NCBI RefSeq assembly: GCF_004000885.1
Contig: NZ_BIMC01000007.1
Span: 62,001-126,000, forward strand
DNA from: Paenibacillus glucanolyticus NBRC 15330
Lineage (GTDB): Bacteria; Bacillota; Bacilli; Paenibacillales; Paenibacillaceae
Direction of reading: 5' to 3'
DNA: 64,000 bases
Shown here in pieces: positions 26,273 to 34,234 of the stretch (within the stretch, counting starts at the first letter, position 1; each line of letters starts with the position of its first letter). A program made the position numbers and the translations under genes. The notes beneath the pieces were generated by a model, which had not been told where the DNA came from, did no database searches, and saw only the letters and a list, made by a program, of their open reading frames with translations.

Positions 26273-27592
26273 ATGAAAAAATCAAGAGTTTCTTTGCTTC
26301 TGGCAATTACATTGGTAGGTGGAACGGTCCTCGCAGCTTGTGGTAATGGCGGCGGCAGCGGGGGGCAAAGCGCTGATGGTGTAACTACCGTTGAGTTCTG
26401 GGCCGCTCCTAACCCGCCGCAGCAAGCATTTTGGCAAGATATGGCCAAAGAATACGAAGCTGTGAATCCGGACGTAAAGGTTAACGTTAGCGCCATTAAA
26501 GAATCACCAAGTTCCGAAGCGAGTATTCAGGCTGCCATTGCTGGCGGGAATGCACCGACGGTAGCAGAGAATATCAATCGTGGATTCGCTGCGCAGCTAT
26601 CCAACAGTAAAGCGCTGGTCGCTCTTGATGAACTGCCGCAATTTAAAGAGATGGTAGAGTCCCGTAACATGGCGGAAACGATTGCCCCTTGGGAATTTGC
26701 AGACGGCCATCAATATGTACTGCCGATCTACTCTAACCCGATGCTCATTGGCTGGCGTACCGATTTCCTCAAAGAAATCGGATATAATGAGCCGCCTCAA
26801 ACCTACAGTGAGGTTCTGGAAGCAACAGCGAAGCTGAAAGCAAAATATCCGGATAAATATATGTGGGCCAAAGGCGCTGACCTTGCGGACCCTACAGCTT
26901 GGAAACGCTGGTTTGACTTCTTCCTGCTCTACAATGCAGCTTCAGACGGCAACAAATTCATTGAAGGCCAAAACCTGGTTGCTGACGATAAAGCCGGCGT
27001 TGAAATGCTGACTTTTGTCGATGATCTTCGCAAGGCTGGCGGCATATTGGCCCAGAATGCAACCGATCCATTCGAAACCGGCGCCGGTGTGTTCACTGAT
27101 ATCGGTCCTTGGACATTCGATATGTGGGCAACGAAGTATCCTGAACTTAAATATGGAGAGAACTTCACCCTGACCCTGCCTCCGGTTCCGGATCATATGG
27201 ATCCGGCCAATGCCAAAACCTATGCGGATGCAAAAGGCCTCGTGATTTTCTCCGGTGCTCCTGAAGCGTCGCAGCAAGCTGCTGCCGAATTCTTGAAATG
27301 GGTTTATGCCAATGAAGAAAATGACGTGAAATGGTTTAAGCAAACCAACCTGCCGCCGGCACGTGATGATCTGAATGAAGTGGAAGGCTTCAAGCAGATC
27401 CTCGCTGAAAAACCGGAGCTGGCTCTGTATGCGGAAGCGGTATCCAAAGGCGTTCCTGCCATGGATAATCCAAAATTCAATGAACTGCAAACTTTAATTG
27501 GACAAGAGGCCTTCAATAAGGTCATTCGCGGCGAAATCGATCCGCAAACCGGTTGGAATAACATGAAGAAAGCGATTGAAGGTGAACTTTAA
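26273..27592 (+). CDS. Sugar ABC transporter substrate-binding lipoprotein (CUT1)
   Basis: A 439-residue extracellular lipoprotein with lipobox VLAAC (Cys23) and a Gly/Ser linker. It belongs to the family-1 sugar-binding proteins (oligosaccharide type). GGGAGGAAGG precedes the ATG at 26273; the frame opens 12 codons earlier without such a site. It is the first gene of an operon with two permeases, GH13, DUF1861 and GH130 genes. No ATPase gene is present, so an MsmX-like ATPase is expected elsewhere. Ligand inferred: short mannose- or glucose-containing oligosaccharides. Confidence 0.9.
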   Translation: MKKSRVSLLLAITLVGGTVLAACGNGGGSGGQSADGVTTVEFWAAPNPPQQAFWQDMAKEYEAVNPDVKVNVSAIKESPSSEASIQAAIAGGNAPTVAENINRGFAAQLSNSKALVALDELPQFKEMVESRNMAETIAPWEFADGHQYVLPIYSNPMLIGWRTDFLKEIGYNEPPQTYSEVLEATAKLKAKYPDKYMWAKGADLADPTAWKRWFDFFLLYNAASDGNKFIEGQNLVADDKAGVEMLTFVDDLRKAGGILAQNATDPFETGAGVFTDIGPWTFDMWATKYPELKYGENFTLTLPPVPDHMDPANAKTYADAKGLVIFSGAPEASQQAAAEFLKWVYANEENDVKWFKQTNLPPARDDLNEVEGFKQILAEKPELALYAEAVSKGVPAMDNPKFNELQTLIGQEAFNKVIRGEIDPQTGWNNMKKAIEGEL

Positions 27593-27594
27593 TC

Positions 27595-28476
27595 ATGATT
27601 AATAAGCAAAATAATAAGTTGGGCTGGCTTTTCGCCAGTCCCTACATTATTTTCGGACTGGTATTTTTTCTGGGACCACTGCTTTGGTCCTTGTACCTTT
27701 CTTTTACGAATTGGGATCTTATCGCCCCCGAATTTGATTTTGTGGGACTGGACAATTTCCGAAAAGCCATGGCAGCGCCCGGTGTGCAATCCGCCTTCTG
27801 GGTGACTTACAAATTCATGATGCTGTTTGTTCCACTGGTAACCGCCATGTCGCTGGCCGTAGCCGTTGTTATTCAGGGATTGCCTAAATTCAAAAGCGTA
27901 TACCTGATCGGGTTCTTCCTGCCGTATCTATCCTCAGGAGTTGTTGCATCCCTGATCGTACAAGGCTTTCTATCTTACAACAGCCCGGTCAACGAGTTCT
28001 TAAGAGGCACCTTCGGGATTAATATCGACTGGCTCGGCTCACCTTTCTCTGCACTGTTTATCGTCGGTTTGATTCTGGCCTGGAAGTTCACAGGTTATTA
28101 TGCGTTGATCCTGACGTCGGGTCTTGAAAGCATTGACAAAGAAGTTTATGAAGCAGCTGCCATTGATGGGGTAAGCGACAGACAGCGCTTCTGGAAAATC
28201 ACACTGCCGCTCTTGTACCCTGCCCTGTATACAACACTCATTCTTTCGTTCGGCGTAACCTTCGGCATCTTTACAGAAGTTTACCAGCTGACGGGTGGCG
28301 GACCGAACTTCGCAACCAATACATGGCAGATGGAAATCTTTAATCAAGCCTTTACGAATCTGCAAGCAGGATATGCATCCGCGATTGCCATTATGGCATC
28401 GATTGTCACGTTCATCTCGATCTTCGTGATTCGTAAACTGCTGGAAAGCTGGGGGAAACGAAATGGTTGGGTCTAA
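27595..28476 (+). CDS. Sugar ABC transporter permease (MalF type)
   Basis: A 293-residue permease with six membrane segments, N-terminal LFASPYIIFGLVFFLGPLLW and the EAA loop YEAAAIDGVSDRQRFWKITLP. It starts 2 nt after the stop of the binding-protein gene and overlaps the next permease by 14 nt, so the three are co-translated. Confidence 0.92.
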   Translation: MINKQNNKLGWLFASPYIIFGLVFFLGPLLWSLYLSFTNWDLIAPEFDFVGLDNFRKAMAAPGVQSAFWVTYKFMMLFVPLVTAMSLAVAVVIQGLPKFKSVYLIGFFLPYLSSGVVASLIVQGFLSYNSPVNEFLRGTFGINIDWLGSPFSALFIVGLILAWKFTGYYALILTSGLESIDKEVYEAAAIDGVSDRQRFWKITLPLLYPALYTTLILSFGVTFGIFTEVYQLTGGGPNFATNTWQMEIFNQAFTNLQAGYASAIAIMASIVTFISIFVIRKLLESWGKRNGWV

Positions 28477-29302
28477 GAAAAATAGTAAACGTCGTCTCGC
28501 GAGCCGCTATGTACTGGCCACCCTTCTGCTTCTCGTCATGGTGTACCCCTACTTGTACATGGTGCTCAACTCGTTTGCGGATTGGGCACAAGTGGACAGG
28601 CAGCTCGTTCCAAGCAAATTTTCTTTAAAATCCTATGAATGGCTCCTGACCGGCGGCGAGGTCGGCATTGCCCGTCCCTGGATGAATGCATTCTTCAACA
28701 GCGTCATCGTTTCAGTTGCCTCCACCTTCCTTATGATGTTGTTCGGAATCATGGTAGCCTATGCGCTGTCCAAATTGAAATTCCGCGGACGCGATACCGT
28801 GAATAACTTCGTGTTATTCCATATGTTCTTCCCGGCGATCATTCTGCTGATTCCAAACTTCCTCATCATCCAGAAGGTAGGACTTTACGATACGTACTGG
28901 GCCATGATCATTCCTAAGGCCGTCAGTTTATGGGCGATTTTCATGTACACCAACTTCTTTAAAGCTGTTCCGGATGCCTTTATTGAAGCAGCGAAGCTGG
29001 ATGGCGCATCGGATTTTAAAATTTTGTACAAAATCATGCTGCCCATGTCCAAGTCCATAACCGCGGTTATCTTCCTGTTCTTGCTAATGGAGCGCTGGAC
29101 AGAGCTTCTATGGGATATGATCGTTGTTCGCAGCGACAACATGCTGACACTCAACGTTCTCTTGTCCCAGATGTTCGGACCGTATGGCAGTTATCCTGGT
29201 CCGCTGTATGCTGCATCCGTCCTGCTCACCGTGCCGATTATTATCATGTTTGCAATCTTCGGCAAAAAGTTCAAGGAAGGCATGCAGTTCAGTCTCAAAT
29301 AA
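28463..29302 (+). CDS. Sugar ABC transporter permease (MalG type)
   Basis: A 279-residue permease with six membrane segments and the EAA loop IEAAKLDGASDFKILYKIMLP; the C-terminal GKKFKEGMQFSLK fits the family. It overlaps the previous permease by 14 nt. A 146-bp gap with a TTACATTACAA motif at 29366-29376 separates it from the GH13 gene. Confidence 0.92.
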   Translation: MVGSKKNSKRRLASRYVLATLLLLVMVYPYLYMVLNSFADWAQVDRQLVPSKFSLKSYEWLLTGGEVGIARPWMNAFFNSVIVSVASTFLMMLFGIMVAYALSKLKFRGRDTVNNFVLFHMFFPAIILLIPNFLIIQKVGLYDTYWAMIIPKAVSLWAIFMYTNFFKAVPDAFIEAAKLDGASDFKILYKIMLPMSKSITAVIFLFLLMERWTELLWDMIVVRSDNMLTLNVLLSQMFGPYGSYPGPLYAASVLLTVPIIIMFAIFGKKFKEGMQFSLK

Positions 29303-29448
29303 AAACAGGATATTTTCGAAATAACGTCCGATGGCTGCAGGAAGCTCGTTTAAGAGGTCTGTACTTTACATTACAACCTGCTATTCGGGCTTCTTCTTAA
29401 ATAAAGGGTGAAAACAGAAAACACCTTTCATCCGGGAGTGGAGAACGT

Positions 29449-31089
29449 ATGGATCGATATCCAAAAAAGTGGTGGCAGGAAACCGTCTTTTATGAAATTT
29501 ATATGCCCAGCTTCTGTGATGGCAATGGGGATGGCATCGGAGATTTCCCCGGAATCACATCCAAGCTGGATTACCTGGAGGAGCTAGGAATCGGCGGGAT
29601 ATGGCTGACTCCCTTCTATCTGTCTCCCAAGATCGATAACGGCTACGATATTTCAGACTATTACGCGGTCGATCCGCAATATGGGACGATGGCAGACTTC
29701 GATTATTTCATTCATGAGGCTCATCAGCGGGGCATCCGGGTCATTGTGGATCTTGTGCTGAATCATACTTCATCTGCCCATGCCTGGTTTCAGGAATCCA
29801 GATCCTCTCGCCTCTCTCCGAAACGCGACTGGTATATTTGGAAGTCTCCTGATGAACAAGGCGCACTGAATAACTGGGAATCCTTTTTCGGCGGAAGCGC
29901 CTGGGAATGGGATGAAGGCACGGGGCAGTATTACTACCATGCCTTTGCGAAGGAACAGGCTGATCTGAACTGGGCCAACCCGGAAGTCCGCCGGGCGATG
30001 AAGGATGTTATGGGATTTTGGCTGGAGAAGGGAATCGACGGCTTCCGGCTTGATGTCATCAATTTTCTTAAAGTCTCGGGCGAATTCCTGGATAATCCGG
30101 TAGATGAGAAAGGCAGACAGGTCCATCGATACGATCAGAACCAGGATGGGATCCTGGAGGCGATCGGCGACATTTGCGGCTATGTGCATGAACGGGAAGG
30201 CATTTTTATGGTAGGTGAAGTCGGCTCTGAGGATATGGACATCCTGCGCCGATACAGCGGCAGCGGTCTGCTCGATGTGGTGTTTAATTTCAATCTGGGC
30301 AGCCAGGAACGATTCCGGCCAGCGGATTTATATCGAGAGCTCCAATTGATGGAAGACCAACATACATCTGACCAGCTTCCAACCTTGTTCTTCAGCAGCC
30401 ATGATATGCAGCGCCACATTTCGAGATTCGGCGAAGGTAATACGGAGCTGGAAGAACAGAGAGCCAAGCTGATGGGAGCCCTTATGTTAACCGCGAAGGG
30501 TATCCCCTTCCTCTATTATGGCGATGAGATCGGGATGAGAAACCATATCGCGCACCGAATCCAGGATATGCGGGATATTCAAGGCATCAGCCATTATGAG
30601 ATCGCCCATAAGAATGGAAAAACGGAAGAAGAAGCATTAAGCATCGCCCGGGCCAAGAGCCGCGATTATTCCCGTTCCCCCATGCAGTGGAATGGAAGCC
30701 GTTACGGCGGTTTCTCGGAAGCGGCACCCTGGATCGGGATGGGTCCCGGGCACGAACGGATTCATACGGAAGCGCAGCGGGAGCAGCCAGATTCCATTTA
30801 TTCTTTTTATAAAAAGCTGCTCTCGCTCCGAAGCCGATATCCGGCCATCGCGGCCGGTGAATACGTTAAACTCGAACGATTGACAGGTGACGCAATCGCA
30901 TATACCAAACGCTCCGGTAGCGATGAAGCCGTCATCGTGCTCCAGTTCGGGAGCGAGCCGCTTAGGCTGGACCTCTCCTATTGGTCCGATAAGAAGCTGG
31001 AGATGGCAGCGGCTAGTGACGAGATTGTACCGATCGGCGGGTCTCTTATCGAAATCCCCCCTCATACGGCAGTGGTCTGGCTTTCCTAG
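29449..31089 (+). CDS. GH13 alpha-glucosidase, probably oligo-1,6-glucosidase type
   Basis: A 546-residue cytoplasmic enzyme (no signal peptide) with the GH13 regions: DLVLNH (residues 101-106), GFRLDVINF with nucleophile Asp202, GEVGS with acid Glu257 and SSHDMQR with Asp319. The Val after the nucleophile is typical of alpha-1,6-acting members, while alpha-1,4-acting maltases usually have Thr. The N-terminal WWQETVFYEIYMPSFCDGNGDGIGD loop (given in part) is that of subfamily 31/17 relatives. It probably removes alpha-linked glucose from the imported sugar. GGGAGTGGAG precedes the ATG. Confidence 0.9.
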   Translation: MDRYPKKWWQETVFYEIYMPSFCDGNGDGIGDFPGITSKLDYLEELGIGGIWLTPFYLSPKIDNGYDISDYYAVDPQYGTMADFDYFIHEAHQRGIRVIVDLVLNHTSSAHAWFQESRSSRLSPKRDWYIWKSPDEQGALNNWESFFGGSAWEWDEGTGQYYYHAFAKEQADLNWANPEVRRAMKDVMGFWLEKGIDGFRLDVINFLKVSGEFLDNPVDEKGRQVHRYDQNQDGILEAIGDICGYVHEREGIFMVGEVGSEDMDILRRYSGSGLLDVVFNFNLGSQERFRPADLYRELQLMEDQHTSDQLPTLFFSSHDMQRHISRFGEGNTELEEQRAKLMGALMLTAKGIPFLYYGDEIGMRNHIAHRIQDMRDIQGISHYEIAHKNGKTEEEALSIARAKSRDYSRSPMQWNGSRYGGFSEAAPWIGMGPGHERIHTEAQREQPDSIYSFYKKLLSLRSRYPAIAAGEYVKLERLTGDAIAYTKRSGSDEAVIVLQFGSEPLRLDLSYWSDKKLEMAAASDEIVPIGGSLIEIPPHTAVVWLS

Positions 31090-31125
31090 GACGCAATTAT
31101 TATATGGTTTATATAAGGAGGCTGC

Positions 31126-32076
31126 ATGACAGTGGCAATGAATAAATCCGCAGTGAAAACATGCAAAGTGCTGTTGCAAGAATATCAAGACAGGAAGTCT
31201 AACGTTCAAAACCCGGTTAAACTGCATTTTACCGGCGTAGGCGACAAAGACGTGTATAACATCACGGCTCCATTCCGGATCGATGGGGTCACCGTGATTG
31301 CAGGCCGGGTGGAATCGCGGGACAGCGAGCATTCGGAAATTCACTTTTTTATGGAAAAGGACGGGGCTTGGATGCCCCTGGGGGGCGCACCTGTCCTCAC
31401 GCTGCAGGATCCGTTCTTTACCTTCATCCAAGGCGAACTGGTGCTGGGGGGCGTTGAGATCTTCCCGCATCCTGCGATGGAGAATGCGCTGATGTGGAGA
31501 ACCGTGTTCCGGAAAGGCAAAACGCTGAATGAGCTCTCCCCTTTCTTCACAGGCCCCGATGCAATGAAGGATCTACGCCTCGCGGAGCTGGTAAGCGGTG
31601 AGATTGGCGTGTTCACCCGTCCTCAAGGTGAAAAAGGCGGCCGGGGTAAAATCGGGTTCACCAAGGTAAAGTCGCTGGATGATGTGACGGTAGAGCTTGT
31701 GAACGATGCTCCTCTCTTGCCAGATCAATTTATCGATTCAGAATGGGGCGGGGCTAACGAACTGCACATTCTGAGAAATGGGCTTGTCGGCGTACTCGGT
31801 CATGTGGCCAGCTTCGATGAAGCCGGTGATCGCCACTATTATCCCATGGTGTTTGCCCTCGACCCGCAGACTGGCGAATTCAGTGATATGGAATTGATTG
31901 CTGTACGTGCCGAATTCCTGTCGGGGGAAACCAAGCGTCCGGATCTGGCTGACGTCGTATTCAGCGGAGGTCTCGTTCGCCATTCGAACGGAACCGCCGA
32001 TCTCTATGCCGGAATCAGCGATGCCGAAGCACATCGCATCACCATTCAGGACCCGTTCCTCAAGTTCGAACAGTAA
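31126..32076 (+). CDS. DUF1861-family protein, probable five-bladed propeller linked to mannoside use
   Basis: A 316-residue cytoplasmic protein. Segments such as DVYNITAPF, VIAGRVESRDSEHSEIHFF and SEWGGANELH mark the DUF1861 family, whose strand pattern resembles the GH130/GH43 beta-propellers. AAGGAGGC lies 5 nt before the ATG at 31126. It is encoded between the GH13 and GH130 genes, so it probably acts on or senses the same oligosaccharide; no catalytic residues can be assigned from sequence alone. Confidence 0.75.
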   Translation: MTVAMNKSAVKTCKVLLQEYQDRKSNVQNPVKLHFTGVGDKDVYNITAPFRIDGVTVIAGRVESRDSEHSEIHFFMEKDGAWMPLGGAPVLTLQDPFFTFIQGELVLGGVEIFPHPAMENALMWRTVFRKGKTLNELSPFFTGPDAMKDLRLAELVSGEIGVFTRPQGEKGGRGKIGFTKVKSLDDVTVELVNDAPLLPDQFIDSEWGGANELHILRNGLVGVLGHVASFDEAGDRHYYPMVFALDPQTGEFSDMELIAVRAEFLSGETKRPDLADVVFSGGLVRHSNGTADLYAGISDAEAHRITIQDPFLKFEQ

Positions 32077-32131
32077 CATTACAGCCGTTCTCATATAAAA
32101 AAAACGCTTATTTGGATAGGGGTAAACAACC

Positions 32132-33193
32132 ATGAATATATACAGATATGAGGAGAACCCTCTCATTACACCGGCTGATGTGAAGCCGTATCATGAAGGT
32201 TTTGAAGTAATTGGCGCTTTTAACGCAGGCGTAGCCGAATATAACGGTGAGGTGCTGTTGCTGCTCCGCGTTGCGGAACGTCCGGTCAGTGCTGACCCGA
32301 TGATTGTCAAAGCGCCTGTATTCAACGCAGCAACGCAGAAGCTGGATATTTTGGAATTCCGTACCGATGATCCGCGTTATGACTTCTCAGACCCTCGCGT
32401 CATTCGCAATGTGAATCACAGCGCCACCTTCGAATATCTGACATCCTTGTCTTATATTCGAGTGGCTCGCAGCAAAGATGGACATCGATTTACCATAGAT
32501 GACAAGCCGCTGGTCTATCCAGCGCAGTCGCTGGAATCCTTCGGTATCGAAGATCCACGCGTCACGCAAATTGGGGATACGTATTATATCTACTTCTCCG
32601 CCGTGTCCCCGGTCGGTGTCGGTGAATCGATGGTATCCACACAGGATTTCGTGAACTTCACGCATCACGGGATGATATTCGGACCGGACAACAAGGACGT
32701 GCTGATCTTCCCCGAGAAGATAGGCGGCAAATACTATGCGCTGCACCGCCCGACCACAAAGAGTACGGGTAATCCGGAAATGTGGATTGCAGAATCCGAT
32801 AACCTCTTGTACTGGGGCAACCATAAACATCTTGCCGGACTCCGTGACGGCATGTGGGACAGCGGCCGTATGGGCGGCGGAGCCGTGCCATTCCGCACGG
32901 AAAAGGGCTGGCTGGAGCTCTACCATGGCGCAACGCTCGATCACCGCTACTGCATGGGCGCCCTGCTGCTGGATCTGAACGATCCATCCAAAGTAATTGC
33001 CCGCTCCAATCATCCGATCATGGAGCCGGAAGCCGATTATGAGAAGAACGGTTTCTTCGGAGACGTGGTCTTCTCCTGCGGCGCGCTGGTGGATGGCGAT
33101 GTCGTGAAGATGTATTACGGCGTAGCCGATACGTCCATGGCTTGCGCTGAGCTGAGCGTGAAGGGAATTTTGGATAGCCTGACTTACGAATAA
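32132..33193 (+). CDS. GH130-family mannoside phosphorylase
   Basis: A 353-residue cytoplasmic enzyme. The start (YRYEENPLITPADVKPYHEGF) and motifs FEVIGAFNAGVAEYNGEV, SYIRVARSKDGHRF, FGIEDPRVTQIGDTYYIYFS, GRMGGGAVP and EKNGFFGDVVFSCG are GH130 signatures. They most resemble the enzymes that phosphorolyse beta-1,2-linked mannobiose or oligomannans to mannose 1-phosphate. The mutase gene at 23117 would move the product to mannose 6-phosphate. Linkage specificity is inferred from remembered similarity and needs an assay. Confidence 0.85.
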   Translation: MNIYRYEENPLITPADVKPYHEGFEVIGAFNAGVAEYNGEVLLLLRVAERPVSADPMIVKAPVFNAATQKLDILEFRTDDPRYDFSDPRVIRNVNHSATFEYLTSLSYIRVARSKDGHRFTIDDKPLVYPAQSLESFGIEDPRVTQIGDTYYIYFSAVSPVGVGESMVSTQDFVNFTHHGMIFGPDNKDVLIFPEKIGGKYYALHRPTTKSTGNPEMWIAESDNLLYWGNHKHLAGLRDGMWDSGRMGGGAVPFRTEKGWLELYHGATLDHRYCMGALLLDLNDPSKVIARSNHPIMEPEADYEKNGFFGDVVFSCGALVDGDVVKMYYGVADTSMACAELSVKGILDSLTYE

Positions 33194-33292
33194 GATGTCT
33201 GCCTGTCCAACAGGCCCTGCTGATAGCAGTACCGCATCATGATTGTTGACACAGCAGCATGAAGATAACACCACTGCGTGATGTTGACACCC

Positions 33293-33327
33293 AAACCAAG
33301 GCCAGCTTTAGCAGGTCTTGGTTTTTT
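33293..33327 (+). terminator. Terminator of the GH130 operon
   Basis: Stem AACCAAGGCC / GGTCTTGGTT (one G-T pair) followed by TTTTTT, about 100 bp after the GH130 stop. Confidence 0.75.
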
Positions 33328-33491
33328 GGCATCTGCATGATTATATTGATAACAATGCAGTTGGAAGCCGGATTGACTTAGCCGGGGAAGTAAAGCTGCT
33401 GATCCCCAAGGATAACATCCGGGTTTATTTCTCCGATTTTGCAAATATATATATGGAAGCGTATACAAAATGGGCTACAATTGTCTTATGA
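33312..33491 (+). other. Gene-like open frame without a start, possible 3' gene remnant
   Basis: The 345-bp gap after the GH130 gene holds a frame open for 59 codons and ending at TGA 33489-33491. Its last 45 residues read like a real protein end (GSRIDLAGEVKLLIPKDNI ... YMEAYTKW) but there is no start codon with ribosome site and the first part overlaps the terminator. I do not recognise the family. It could be a decayed 3' end of a lost gene, or chance. Confidence 0.25.
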
Positions 33492-33538
33492 AATCATCTG
33501 ATCTCAAGCTTATATTCATACCGAGGAGGAATGCCGTC

Positions 33539-33947
33539 ATGATTAAAGGAATCGCCCATCTGGCGTTTTGATGTTGCCGATATGGAGAAGTCCCTGCATT
33601 TTTACTGCGACGTTCTTGGCTTTACCCGCGCTTTTGATATCCCGAACGATCAGGGCGAGCCATGGATTGAGTACATTAAGGTGTGTGATGGACAGTTTAT
33701 CGAGTTGTTTTACGGTGGTCAAAATAAACCGGCACATGTACAGCGGCCTGTCGGGTTCTTCCATCTCTGTCTTGAGGTTGAAGATATCGACAGCTTGGCG
33801 GAGCATCTTCGCAAGCGGGGCATAACACTCGACGTTGAACCCGTTCAAGGGAAAGACTTCAATATGCAGTGCTGGGCCAGGGACCCGGACGGTAACCGGA
33901 TCGAATTCATGCAGCTAGATGCCAGATCCCCGCAGATGAACAGCTGA
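33539..33947 (+). pseudogene. VOC/glyoxalase-family gene with a +1 frameshift near its start
   Basis: ATG at 33539 follows GAGGAGG and reads MIKGIAHLAF, then meets TGA at 33569-33571. The expected continuation DVADMEKSLHFYCDVLGF is found in the next frame, so one T too many in the TTTT at 33566-33569 breaks the gene. The rest (to PQMNS, 33947) is a normal single-domain vicinal-oxygen-chelate protein with metal-ligand-like His and Glu residues (HLAF, FIELFYGG, FHLCLEVED, RIEFMQL). Either a real inactivating mutation, a phase-variable tract or a sequencing error; an ATG at 33582 could make a shortened product. Confidence 0.8.
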
Positions 33948-34056
33948 ATACACTCGCTCTCATCCTGTTATCACACGAAATACCGCATAGGAATAACAAA
34001 ATTTCTGCTAGGCAGCTTGATGTAAAGATACGCTCTGGCAGCTGCTTGATTGCGTT

Positions 34057-34096
34057 ACAAGGTCATCCCGCAATTAGGGGGTTGGCCTTGTTTTTT
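34057..34096 (+). terminator. Terminator
   Basis: Stem ACAAGGTCATCCC / GGGTTGGCCTTGT with minor mismatches followed by TTTTTT, about 110 bp after the VOC gene. Confidence 0.8.
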
Positions 34097-34176
34097 CTTG
34101 TCCAGAATGTAAGGACAGGCAGTGCCATTAAACATCTTGCCAACATCTGCTAATCCGGCTACAATATAACCACCGA

Positions 34177-34196
34177 ATTATTCAAATTTGAATAAT
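34177..34196. promoter_or_regulatory. 20-bp perfect palindrome before the efflux/PadR operon
   Basis: ATTATTCAAATTTGAATAAT is a perfect palindrome 39 bp before the efflux-pump start. The operon encodes a PadR-type repressor, so this is the natural candidate for its operator. Confidence 0.6.
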
Positions 34197-34234
34197 ATAT
34201 ACATAGTTGAATATGGAAAAGGAGTATTCTTAAC

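Noticed and set aside
32387..33274. A 295-codon minus-strand frame over the GH130 gene
   Set aside because: Antisense shadow; GH130 motifs are on the plus strand.
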